This document shows, piece by piece, positions 53,965 to 61,961 of a stretch of 64,000 nucleotides of DNA. Origin of the DNA: JASHPR01 sp963778075. GTDB taxonomy: Bacteria; Actinomycetota; Actinomycetes; Streptosporangiales; Streptosporangiaceae. Where the stretch lies: assembly GCA_963778075.1 (NCBI GenBank), contig CAVZTJ010000009.1:310001-374000 (forward strand), given 5' to 3'. Within the stretch, counting starts at the first letter, position 1. Every line of letters starts with the position of its first letter. The translations under genes and the position numbers were made by a program. The notes beneath the pieces are model-generated. The model was not told where the DNA came from, made no database searches, and saw nothing but the letters and a program-made list of their open reading frames with translations.

Positions 53965-54279
53965 GTGAGCACGAACCGGCCCGCACCGCCGCGGGCACCG
54001 TCCGGCGCCAGGCAGGCGGCGGAGAGGCGCAGCGCGGTGCCGCTGGTCTACTTGCGGCACCTGCCGACCTGGGTGCCGCCCGTGGTGCTCGCAGCCCTCC
54101 TCGTGACCGGGCTCGCGGTGCGGGGCTGGGGCGGAGCGGTGGCGCTGTGCGTCGTGGCGGCGTTCCTGGGCTGGCTGGCCTACCTGTCCTGGCCCGCTCA
54201 GGGCAGCCGCGGGCGGCTTGGCCGCGTGCTGGTGATCGCGTGCCTGCTCGCCCTGGCCGCGTTCCAGGCCACCCGCTGA
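53965..54279 (+). CDS. DUF6703 family membrane protein
   Basis: 104 residues. A basic N-terminus of about 28 residues is followed by three hydrophobic helices (about 40-55, 58-78, 88-103) that resemble small actinobacterial membrane proteins annotated as DUF6703. GTG 53965 has GGAGGG about 12 bases upstream. Function unknown. It lies convergent to the PyrH-like gene. Confidence 0.65.
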   Translation: MSTNRPAPPRAPSGARQAAERRSAVPLVYLRHLPTWVPPVVLAALLVTGLAVRGWGGAVALCVVAAFLGWLAYLSWPAQGSRGRLGRVLVIACLLALAAFQATR

Positions 54280-54309
54280 CCGGCCGCGTCAGCCGGCGTC
54301 CGGGCCGCG

Positions 54310-55050
54310 TCAGCCGGCGTCAGGCTCCGGCTTGTCACCTGTGATCACGGTGCCGATGTCCTCGCCCTGGCAGATAGCGCTCATCGCGCCCAGTGCGGCC
54401 ACATCGAAGATGTGCATGAGCAGCCCGTGCTCGTTGGCGAGCACGAACGCGCTCTGATCCATGACCTTGATCCCCTCGGCCAGCGCCTCCCGGTAGGTGA
54501 GCCGGGTGTAGCGCTTGGCGCCGGGGTCGACGTTCGGGTCGGAGTCGTAGACCCCGTCCACGCCGCGCTTGGCGACCAGCAGCGCATCGGCCTCGAGTTC
54601 CAGGGCCCGCTGCACGCCCGGGTAGTCGGTGGTCACGTAGGGCTGCCCGATCCCGCCGGCCAGCAGGACGATGAGCCCGCGGCGCAGGTGCCGGTCCGCG
54701 CGCAGCCGGATGAACGGCTCGGCCACGCTCTGCATCGGTATCGCGGTCATTACCCGGACGTCCGACTCGCTGCGCGCGGTCAGCACCCCGCGCAGCATCA
54801 GGGCGTTCATGACCGTGCCGAGCATCCCGATGTTGTCCGCCTCGGCCCGGCCAATGCCCCAGCCGTCGGCCATCCGGCCGCGGAAGTAGTTGCCGCCGCC
54901 GATGACCACGGCAACCTCGACCCCGAGCTTGTGCACGGACAGCAGCTCGTCCGCGATCATTGCGAGGCTCGCCGGATCCGCTCCCGTCCCGGCCGCGCCG
55001 GCCAGAGCCTCACCGCTGAGCTTGATCACAACGCGTGAATAGCGCCCCAC
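54310..55050 (-). CDS. UMP kinase paralogue (PyrH-like amino-acid kinase)
   Basis: 246 residues of the bacterial UMP-kinase fold: VVIKLSGEAL, GGGNYFRGRMADGWGIGRAEADNIGMLGTVMNAL, and C-terminal GVDGVYDSDPNVDPGAKRY, VMDQSAFVLA. Compared with canonical PyrH the UMP-binding segment reads GIGQPYVTTDYPGVQRALE where most have GTGNPFFTTDTAAALRA. It is not in the rpsB-tsf-pyrH-frr cluster, so it is probably a second copy, possibly with other specificity. GTG 55050 is preferred to GTG 55074. Confidence 0.8.
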   Translation of the reverse strand: MGRYSRVVIKLSGEALAGAAGTGADPASLAMIADELLSVHKLGVEVAVVIGGGNYFRGRMADGWGIGRAEADNIGMLGTVMNALMLRGVLTARSESDVRVMTAIPMQSVAEPFIRLRADRHLRRGLIVLLAGGIGQPYVTTDYPGVQRALELEADALLVAKRGVDGVYDSDPNVDPGAKRYTRLTYREALAEGIKVMDQSAFVLANEHGLLMHIFDVAALGAMSAICQGEDIGTVITGDKPEPDAG

Positions 55051-55137
55051 GTCTGCCCCCGTCGTGTGCCGCACGGTCGGCGACCCGGCCCAGCATACGA
55101 GAGTCCGGCGGCGCCGGCGGCCATACCCCCGCGGCGG

Positions 55138-55925
55138 TTACAGGCGGGGGACCGGGTTCGGCTCGGCGCCGCCGTAGCGCCGGTCCCGGCTCGCGTAGAT
55201 CTCGCACGCCTGCCACAGGTGCCGCCGGTCGAAGTCGGGAAAGAGCGTGTCGAGGAACACCAGCTCGGCGTAGGCGGACTGCCAGATCAGGAAGTTAGAC
55301 GTGCGCTGTTCCCCGGATGAGCGGATGAACAGGTCGACATCCGGAATACCCGGCTCGTCCAGGTAGCGCGCGAAGACCTTCTCATTGATCTTGTCCGGCC
55401 GCAGCTTGCCCGCTGCCACGTCGGCGGCGAGCGCCGCGGCCGCGTCGGCGATTTCCGCCCGGCCGCCGTAGTTCACGCAGAACTGAAGCGTGAGCTTGTC
55501 GTTGCCGGCGGTGAGCCGTTCGGCGTACTCGAGCTCGGTGATGACGCTCCGCCACAGCCGGGCCGGCGGCCGGCCCAGCGCACCCGCACGCCCATCTCGT
55601 GGAACTCGTCCCGGCGGCGGTGGATCACGTCCCTGTTGAACCCCATCAGGAAGCGGACCTCGTCCGGGGACCGGCGCCAGTTTTCCGTGGAGAACGCGTA
55701 TGCCGACAGGTACGGGATGCCGAGCTCGAGCGCGCCCATGATCACGTCGAACAGGGCCGCCTCGCCGCGCTTGTGGCCCTCGGTTCGCGGCAGGCCGCGC
55801 TGCTTGGCCCAGCGGCCGTTGCCGTCCATGACGAGCGCCACGTGCCGCGGGATGAACTCCTTGGGCAGGTCGGGCGCCGTGGCGCCGCCGGGGTGAGGGT
55901 CCGGTGGCCGGATCGGGCGGGTCAC
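55138..55925 (-). pseudogene. uppS: polyprenyl diphosphate synthase gene with a 1-base frameshift
   Basis: Cis-prenyltransferase, expected to make the polyprenyl phosphate carrier of cell-wall precursors. The first 121 codons carry the catalytic loop MDGNGRWAKQRG and ENWRRSPDEV. At about 55561 (minus strand: CGG CC CGG CTG TGG) one base is missing from a proline codon. The other frame then continues RLWRSVITELE, CVNYGGRAEIADAA, FIRSSGEQRTSNFL and the normal C-terminus. Repairing one base gives an intact protein of about 262 residues. GTG 55925 overlaps the recO stop by 4 bp. Either a sequencing error in a GC run or a real defect. Confidence 0.88.
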
Positions 55926-56698
55926 GCGTGCTCCACGTGGCGCAGCGACCGGATCGAGTGCTCCAGGTGCCACTGCAGGTAGGCGGCGACCAGACCGCTG
56001 CACTCGGCCCGGTGCCGGTGCTCGCTGCTGTCGGCGTGCGCCCAGTCGCCGCGCATCAGCGCGCCCATCAGCACGACCGTCTGCGGGGCCGGCGTGGAGG
56101 CGCCCGGTGTCCGGCAGGACCGGCAGACGAGCCCGCCGGCGCCGATCGCGAACGCGAACACGCGCAGCGCGGCAGAGGTGACGGCGCCCGCCAGCCCGTC
56201 GGGGTCGGCGACCCGGGTCCCGCACACGGCGCACTCGTCGAGCGCGGGCGCGTAACCGGCCACGGCGAGCGACCTGAGCAGGTACGCGTCGAGGATCAGC
56301 CGAGGTTCATGTGCACCCTCGCTGAGCGCCCGCAGCCCGCCAACCAGGAGCAGGAACTGGCGCATGGCCGGCTCCTTCTCCACCGGGGTGAACTTCTCGG
56401 CCGTCTCCAGCATCGCGGTTCCCGTGGTGTACCTCGGGTAATCCGACGAGAACGGCTCGCCGTACGGCCGCAGGGTTTCGGCCTGGGTGATGTAATCCAG
56501 CGACCTTCCGGTGTGCATCAGCAGATCGACGTGGGTGAACGGCTCGAGCCGCGCGCCGAACCTGGACTTGGTGCGCCGCACGCCCTTCGCCACGGCGCGG
56601 ACCCTGCCGGTCCGCCGCGCGAGCAGCGTGACGATCCGGTCGGCCTCGCCGAGCTTATGCGTGCGCAGCACGATGCCGTCGTCACGGTAAGCGCCCAC
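55922..56698 (-). CDS. recO: DNA repair protein RecO
   Basis: 258 residues of the recombination mediator that loads RecA on SSB-coated DNA. The N-terminal OB-fold begins YRDDGIVLRTHKLGEADRIV; a zinc ribbon CAVCGTR ... CRSC lies around residues 150-190. GTG 56698 fits relatives, which begin with a few residues before FRDDGIVL; the longer open frame is not supported. Downstream uppS is overlapped by 4 bp, the usual actinobacterial order. Confidence 0.92.
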   Translation of the reverse strand: MGAYRDDGIVLRTHKLGEADRIVTLLARRTGRVRAVAKGVRRTKSRFGARLEPFTHVDLLMHTGRSLDYITQAETLRPYGEPFSSDYPRYTTGTAMLETAEKFTPVEKEPAMRQFLLLVGGLRALSEGAHEPRLILDAYLLRSLAVAGYAPALDECAVCGTRVADPDGLAGAVTSAALRVFAFAIGAGGLVCRSCRTPGASTPAPQTVVLMGALMRGDWAHADSSEHRHRAECSGLVAAYLQWHLEHSIRSLRHVEHA

Positions 56699-56760
56699 AA
56701 GGTCATTCTCCCGCATGCCAGGACACGGCGGCGTTTGCCACACTCACAACGGGCCTGCGG

Positions 56761-57375
56761 CTAGGCCGACGCGCCCTCCTCGGTCATCGTGATGACGCCG
56801 CGCGCCTGGGCCGGGGTCATGCCGATCTGGGCGGCGATCTCCCGCGCCGCCTGCCGCTCCTCGTCGGACAGCATCCCGTCGGCGAGGCCGATCCGCACCA
56901 CCTCGGCCAGGAACCACTCCGTGCCCGGGAGGGCGAACTGCATCATGAGCCGGTTCAGCGGCCCGGTCAGGTCCATGGCCGACTCCGACAGGTCGGCATC
57001 CAGAACTGCCTCGTCGTAGTCGGGCAGGCCGGCACCCCTGACCGCGTCGATGGCCCGGCGCCTGGCCGGGGTGCTGCTCCGGCCGCCCGCGCGGAGCATG
57101 GCGATCGCCGCCGCCCGCGTCCCGGCCGGGAGCGCCTCCTTCATCTGGGCCGTCGTCGGCAGGGACAGCACGTCCATGCGGTAGCGGGTGCCGCAGACCG
57201 CGCACTGCACGTGCTGGCCTGCCTTGTTGATCGGAATGATCGGGATGAAGAACAGCGTGAACCAGCGGCGCCCGACCCGGTGCCGGTACTCGCGGTCACC
57301 GCCGCAGCGCTGGCAGTGGAACATCCCCTGCCCGGCCGCCCGGTAGAACACGCGGAGCCCAAAGAAGATCAGCAA
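56761..57375 (-). CDS. TerB-like zinc-ribbon protein
   Basis: 204 residues. An N-terminal membrane-near hydrophobic segment (LIFFGLRVFYRAAGQGM) leads into a zinc ribbon (CQRCGGDREYRHRVGRRWFTLFF ... CAVCGTRY), then an all-helical TerB-like tellurite-resistance domain (DGMLSDEERQAAREIAAQIG). The function is unknown. It is between era and recO on the same strand, with 62 and 131 bp gaps, and is probably its own transcript. Confidence 0.75.
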   Translation of the reverse strand: MLIFFGLRVFYRAAGQGMFHCQRCGGDREYRHRVGRRWFTLFFIPIIPINKAGQHVQCAVCGTRYRMDVLSLPTTAQMKEALPAGTRAAAIAMLRAGGRSSTPARRRAIDAVRGAGLPDYDEAVLDADLSESAMDLTGPLNRLMMQFALPGTEWFLAEVVRIGLADGMLSDEERQAAREIAAQIGMTPAQARGVITMTEEGASA

Positions 57376-57506
57376 GCTCGGTCCCCTCCCAGTTACTTCA
57401 CCGGCAGCCGCACCGTCGGCACCCGCCGATCATCACACGCCTGGCCTCGGCAGATACCCAAGTCGAGCATTTTCACCACGATCGGCGCCGACCGGATCGG
57501 GCCAGT

Positions 57507-58463
57507 TCAGTCGTAGAATCCGAGCCGCCGCAATTGCTTCGGATCGCGCTGCCAGTCCTTGGCGATCTTGATACGCAGATCGAGATAAACCTTGGTGCCA
57601 AGCAGCGCCTCGATCTGGTGTCGGGCACGGGAGCCGACCTCCTTCAGCCGCGCCCCCTTCGCGCCGATCACGATCGCTTTCTGGCTCGGGCGCTCCACGT
57701 ACATCAGCGCGTGCACGTCGATGAGGTCGTCGCGGCCCTCCCTGGGCGCCATCTCCTCGACCACAACCGCGATCGAGTGCGGCAGCTCGTCCCGCACTCC
57801 CTCCAGGATTGCCTCCCGGATCAGCTCGGCCACCAGCATCTGCTCGGGTTCGTCGGTCTCCTCACCGTCCGGGTACAGCGGCTGCCCCTCCGGCAGGTGC
57901 GAGACGAGCACGTCTTCCAGCACATCGAGCTGAAAGCCGGTCACGGCGGAAACCGGCACCACATCGGCCCAGTCGCCCAGCTCTGCAACGGCCGCGAGCT
58001 GCGCCGCGACCTGTTCCCTGGTGGCCAGGTCGGTCTTGGTGACCACGACGACCACCGGCGTCTTGCTCAGCCCGGCCAGCTCGCCCGCCAGGTACCTGTC
58101 CCCCGGCCCGATGCGCTCCGAGGCCGGGAGGCAGAACCCGATCACGTCCACCTCGGTGAGCGTCGACCGGGCCAGGCTGTCCAGGCGCTCACCGAGCAGG
58201 GTTCTCGGCCGGTGCAGCCCCGGCGTGTCCACGATGACCAGCTCGGCGTCGGGCCGGTGCACGATTCCCCTGATCGCCCGGCGGGTGGTCTGAGGCCTGC
58301 TGCTGGTGATCGCCACCTTGGCCCCGACCAGCGCATTCATCAGCGTTGACTTGCCAACATTCGGCCGCCCGGCAAAGCCAGCGAAGCCCGACCTGAAATC
58401 TGGCGGAACGGGGTGCTGCGCCGGCTCGGGCTGCGGCGGCGGTGACGTCTGCGGGGATCCCAC
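57507..58463 (-). CDS. era: GTPase Era
   Basis: A 318-residue GTPase needed for 30S assembly. G1 is GRPNVGKST (32-40), G3 DTPGLH, G4 TKTD; the C-terminal KH domain binds 16S rRNA (ERPSQKAIVIGAKGARLKEVG). GTG 58463 is preceded by GGAGGAG. It is downstream of an EamA transporter and upstream of the TerB-like gene. The order in the region resembles Rv2361c-Rv2368c of M. tuberculosis. Confidence 0.96.
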   Translation of the reverse strand: MGSPQTSPPPQPEPAQHPVPPDFRSGFAGFAGRPNVGKSTLMNALVGAKVAITSSRPQTTRRAIRGIVHRPDAELVIVDTPGLHRPRTLLGERLDSLARSTLTEVDVIGFCLPASERIGPGDRYLAGELAGLSKTPVVVVVTKTDLATREQVAAQLAAVAELGDWADVVPVSAVTGFQLDVLEDVLVSHLPEGQPLYPDGEETDEPEQMLVAELIREAILEGVRDELPHSIAVVVEEMAPREGRDDLIDVHALMYVERPSQKAIVIGAKGARLKEVGSRARHQIEALLGTKVYLDLRIKIAKDWQRDPKQLRRLGFYD

Positions 58464-58555
58464 GCCGTGATTCTCCTCCAGTCGCGCCTCAAGCCCTAAC
58501 TGGCTCCGGCGGCAGGCCTGGCAGGGCCACAGGTCAGCCGGGCGAGGTGAGCCGG

Positions 58556-59560
58556 TCAGCCGGGCGGGGGCGAGCCCTGCTGAGTGCCCGCGGACCTGGC
58601 GGGCACGGCGAGCACGGCCAGCGCCAGGCCGACCAGGATCAGGCCCGCGGTGGCGGTCGCCGTCAGCCGCTCGTTGAGCACCAGCAGCCCTAGCAGCGCG
58701 GCCACGAGCGGCTCGGCCAGCCCGAGGGTCACCGCGACCGGGGCGGGCACTGTGCGGAACCCCCACCCGACGAGCAGGTAGCCAACGACGGTGATCAGGC
58801 CCAGGTACAGGCCTACGGTCAGGCCCCTGGGCGAGGCCAGCCAGCCGGGCGAGCTGGCCACGAGCACCGGCGTGAGCAGCACGGCGGCGCCGCCGAGCAG
58901 CGCGCCCATCACGACGCGCTCGGAGTTCCCGCGGCTGATCAAGCGCGCCGCGGCGACCGCGTACACCGCGAAGCAGAGCCCGGCGACCAGCGCGAGGCCC
59001 ACCCCGGCGAGGCTGACGCCGGCGGCGCGGCCGCTGGCGATCAGCAGCGCGCAGCCGCCGATCGCGCCCGCGGTCGCGACCGTCCAGCGGATGGTCAGCG
59101 GACCGCCGCCGGTGAGCCTGCTGATCAGCCCGGCGAATACCGGGCCGCTGCCGACCGCCACGACCGTGCCCACCGCGACGCCGGTCAGCCGCACCGCGGA
59201 GAAGAAGCAGAGCTGGTAACCGCTGATGCCGACGATGCCCGCCGCGAGGCTGACCCGGTTGGCGATGCTGGAGCGGAGCAGCGCCGTCAGGTCGCGCCGT
59301 GTTCCGGGGCGGCCGACCGCCAGGCCAAATAGCACGGCGCCGCCGAGCACGATGCGCACCGCGCCCACCGACACTGAGCTGGCGCCACGGGGAGCGAAGT
59401 GCGCGGCCGTGCCCGCTGTCCCCGACGCGGCCGCGCCCGCCAGGACCGCTGCCGCGCCACCCGCGCTGCCCCGCGCTGACGCCGCGCTGCCGCCAGGCGC
59501 ATCCGCGCTACCCTCACCGGCGAGCCCGCTGCCCGCGCCAGTCCCCCGATCTTGCCGCAC
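58556..59560 (-). CDS. EamA/DMT-family transporter
   Basis: 334 residues with about ten hydrophobic helices in two EamA repeats (SVGAVRIVLGGAVLFGLAV ... GISGYQLCFFSAVRL ... VPAPVAVTLGLAEPLVAALLGLLVLNE). A metabolite exporter; substrate unknown. The start is uncertain: GTG 59560 is used, with a Ser/Ala/Gly-rich N-terminus. It is inserted between era and the deaminase-like gene, an insertion not seen in the mycobacterial order. Confidence 0.85.
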   Translation of the reverse strand: MRQDRGTGAGSGLAGEGSADAPGGSAASARGSAGGAAAVLAGAAASGTAGTAAHFAPRGASSVSVGAVRIVLGGAVLFGLAVGRPGTRRDLTALLRSSIANRVSLAAGIVGISGYQLCFFSAVRLTGVAVGTVVAVGSGPVFAGLISRLTGGGPLTIRWTVATAGAIGGCALLIASGRAAGVSLAGVGLALVAGLCFAVYAVAAARLISRGNSERVVMGALLGGAAVLLTPVLVASSPGWLASPRGLTVGLYLGLITVVGYLLVGWGFRTVPAPVAVTLGLAEPLVAALLGLLVLNERLTATATAGLILVGLALAVLAVPARSAGTQQGSPPPG

Positions 59561-59654
59561 CGCGCCAGTCTGCCCCGCGAACTCAAAGATCACGAATGAG
59601 ATTTGCCGCTCGGCGGCCAAGCCGAGCGCCCGGGGGTTCAGGGGCGCAGGGGGT

Positions 59655-59999
59655 TCACGGGCGCAGGGTTGCCCGGAGGGTGCCGTCCGGCGCCGCATGG
59701 AACACGACGGCGTTTGGGCCCAGGTCACGGACCGCGGCCAGGTCGGCCTCGTCAGGGCCGTCACCATCGCTGACCAGGGCCGCCGCCTCCAGGTTGCCGG
59801 CTCCGCTGGACACCGCCATGGCCACGGCCAGATGCAGGGCAGACAGCCGCAGCGACGGCAGAGCCACGGCGGCCGCTGCATACGTACGCCCGGTCTCATC
59901 GCGCACCGCGGCACCCTCGGCAGCCATCACCCGCGCACGAGCCGAGCGGGCTAGCGTAATGATCTTGAGGTCTTCCGGGCCTGGCTGGACCTCGCTCAC
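59655..59999 (-). CDS. cytidine deaminase-like protein lacking zinc ligands
   Basis: 114 residues with the deaminase-like fold (ITLARSARARVMAAEGAAVRDETGRTYAAAAVALPSLRLSALHLAVAM). The zinc motifs of active cytidine deaminases (HAE or CAE and PCxxC) are absent: the region reads YAAAAVALPSLRLSAL. It corresponds to the gene at this position in actinobacteria (Rv2365c-like). Start overlaps the upstream gene's stop by 4 bp. Probably a non-catalytic relative, function unknown. Confidence 0.75.
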   Translation of the reverse strand: MSEVQPGPEDLKIITLARSARARVMAAEGAAVRDETGRTYAAAAVALPSLRLSALHLAVAMAVSSGAGNLEAAALVSDGDGPDEADLAAVRDLGPNAVVFHAAPDGTLRATLRP

Positions 60000-61393
60000 C
60001 CGGCAGAGTCTAGTCCGGCTGCCCCGGGCCCGCCCGCGCCGGCGCGGTTGCCGGGACGGCCCTCACTCGCCGTGCTGTGGCCTTCGCTCCCTGTGCTGCG
60101 GCCGTTCCCGGCCGTGCCGCGCCCGTTACCCTCCCCGTCGCGCCCATCGCCTGTCTGGGCGATCCGCTCGACGGTCACCGCGGCGATCCGGTTGCGCCGG
60201 CAGGCCAGACTCTCCGCGGTCAGCCGCAGGCCCGCCACCGTGGTCACCGAGCCCGCAATCGGCACCCGGCCCAGCCGCTGCGCCAGCAGCCCGCCCACGG
60301 TCTCTACGTCCTCGGCCTCGATGTGCACGCCGAACAGCTCAGCCAGCTCCTCGACCGGCAGCCGCGCGGTCACCCGGGCCTGTCCCTCGCCGAGCCATTC
60401 GACCGGCGGCTGCTCCTTGTCGTACTCGTCGGCGATCTCGCCAACGATCTCCTCGAGGATGTCCTCGATCGTGGCCAGGCCGGCGGTGCCGCCGTACTCG
60501 TCGATCACGATCGCGACGTGGATCTGGCGCGCCTGCATCTCCCTCAGCAGCGCGTCGACCGGCTTGCTCTCCGGCACAAACGTGGCGGGCCGCATGATCG
60601 ACTCGACCTTCTCGACCGACTCGCCCTCACGGTGCTCGTAGCTGCGGGTCACGATGTCCTTGAGGTAGGCGATCCCGACGATGTCGTCCTCGTTCTCGCC
60701 GATGACCGGGATCCGGGAGAACCCGCTGCGCAGCGCCAGCGACAGCGCCTGGCGCAGGGTCTTGCCGCGTTCGACGAACACCATGTCGGTGCGCGGCACC
60801 ATCACCTCGCGGACGATCGTGTCGCCGAGCTCGAACACCGAGTGGATCATCGCGCGCTCGGTGGGCTGGATCACCCGGCGCTGTTCCAGCAGGTCGACCA
60901 GGCCTCGCAGATCCTCCTCTGATCCCGGGCCGCCACCGCGGCCCGCCGCGCCGCCCGGGGCGAGCAGCAGCCGCGGCAGCGGCCCGAGCAGCCGGGTGAC
61001 CGGAGCCACGATCGCGGCTGCGGTGCTGGCCATCCTTACCGCGTTGCGCCGCCCAAGCGACCTCGGCACGGTCCCGGAGACCAGGTAGATCACCACGGTC
61101 ATGACGCCGGCCGCGATCACGAACGCGCGCCACCCCGTCCCGAGCCAGTGCACGAGCACGGCGGTGACCAGGACGACCGCCCCCAGCTCGGCGGCTATCC
61201 GGGAGAGCAGCAGAACCGACAGGTATCGGGTCACGTCGGCGAGCACGACCTGCAGCGGCGTCGATCCCTGGCCAGCGCCACGGCCCAGTTCCTTGGCACC
61301 CGCCCTGGAGACCCTGGCCAGGGCGGCCTCTGCGGCCGCACACCAGCCGGCCAGCAGCGTCAGGACTATCGCCGCTACCAGCAGCCAGCCCAT
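59996..61393 (-). CDS. CNNM/CorC-type membrane protein with CBS domains
   Basis: 465 residues. Three to four N-terminal helices form the CNNM domain (MGWLLVAAIVLTLLAG and following), tandem CBS domains lie at about 190-310 (REVMVPRTDMVFVER, MRPATFVPESKPVDALLREM), then the CorC/HlyC transporter-associated domain (ARLPVEELAELFGVHIEAEDVETVGG). Homologues are linked to magnesium and cobalt homeostasis. The C-terminal 60 residues are Gly/Ser-rich and non-conserved. ATG 61393 has GAGGGGTGAG upstream. Confidence 0.9.
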   Translation of the reverse strand: MGWLLVAAIVLTLLAGWCAAAEAALARVSRAGAKELGRGAGQGSTPLQVVLADVTRYLSVLLLSRIAAELGAVVLVTAVLVHWLGTGWRAFVIAAGVMTVVIYLVSGTVPRSLGRRNAVRMASTAAAIVAPVTRLLGPLPRLLLAPGGAAGRGGGPGSEEDLRGLVDLLEQRRVIQPTERAMIHSVFELGDTIVREVMVPRTDMVFVERGKTLRQALSLALRSGFSRIPVIGENEDDIVGIAYLKDIVTRSYEHREGESVEKVESIMRPATFVPESKPVDALLREMQARQIHVAIVIDEYGGTAGLATIEDILEEIVGEIADEYDKEQPPVEWLGEGQARVTARLPVEELAELFGVHIEAEDVETVGGLLAQRLGRVPIAGSVTTVAGLRLTAESLACRRNRIAAVTVERIAQTGDGRDGEGNGRGTAGNGRSTGSEGHSTASEGRPGNRAGAGGPGAAGLDSAG

Positions 61394-61400
61394 GGCCTGC

Positions 61401-61955
61401 TCACCCCTCTGCCCCGTCGCCCCGCGTCTCTGCCTGGCCAGACCGGCCTGCCGCGCCGCCAGGGTCGCCGTTGGCGTCGCGTAACGGCCCCCATTCCGCC
61501 AGGAGGCGGTCCTGCAAACCGAACATCGCAGCGTGCTCTTCCGGCTCTGCGTGGTCATACCCCAGCAGGTGCAGGATGCCGTGCGTGCAGAGCAGGTCGA
61601 GTTCCTGCTGCACGCCGTGCCCCGCCTTGTCGGCCTGCTGGACGGCTACCTGCGGGCACAGCACGACGTCGCCGAGCAGGGTTTCCGCCGTGTCGTCGTC
61701 GGTGCCGTGCTCGGCCTGGCCGCCGCCGGGATGCGGCACCCCGAGCTCGTCCATGGGGAACGCGAGTACGTCGGTCGGCCCGTCCTCGCCCATCCAGCGC
61801 TGGTGCAGGGCGGTCATGGCCTCCTCGTCAACGAGCAGCACCGACAGCTCGGCCAGCGGGTGCACCCGCATCTGGTCAAGCACGTGCCTGGCCAGCGCCG
61901 CGAGGTCCGCCTCGTCCACCGCCACGCCGGATTCGTTGCGGATCTCGATGCTCAT
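61401..61955 (-). CDS. ybeY: endoribonuclease YbeY
   Basis: A 184-residue single-strand RNA endonuclease for 16S rRNA maturation and quality control. The zinc motif HGxxHLxGYDH is present (H125, H129, H135 in THGILHLLGYDHAEPEEH). The C-terminal tail is extended by about 25 Gly/Ala-rich residues. It lies 6 bp downstream of phoH and 7 bp upstream of the CNNM gene, so it belongs to one operon with them. Confidence 0.95.
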   Translation of the reverse strand: MSIEIRNESGVAVDEADLAALARHVLDQMRVHPLAELSVLLVDEEAMTALHQRWMGEDGPTDVLAFPMDELGVPHPGGGQAEHGTDDDTAETLLGDVVLCPQVAVQQADKAGHGVQQELDLLCTHGILHLLGYDHAEPEEHAAMFGLQDRLLAEWGPLRDANGDPGGAAGRSGQAETRGDGAEG

Positions 61956-61961
61956 GTGCGC

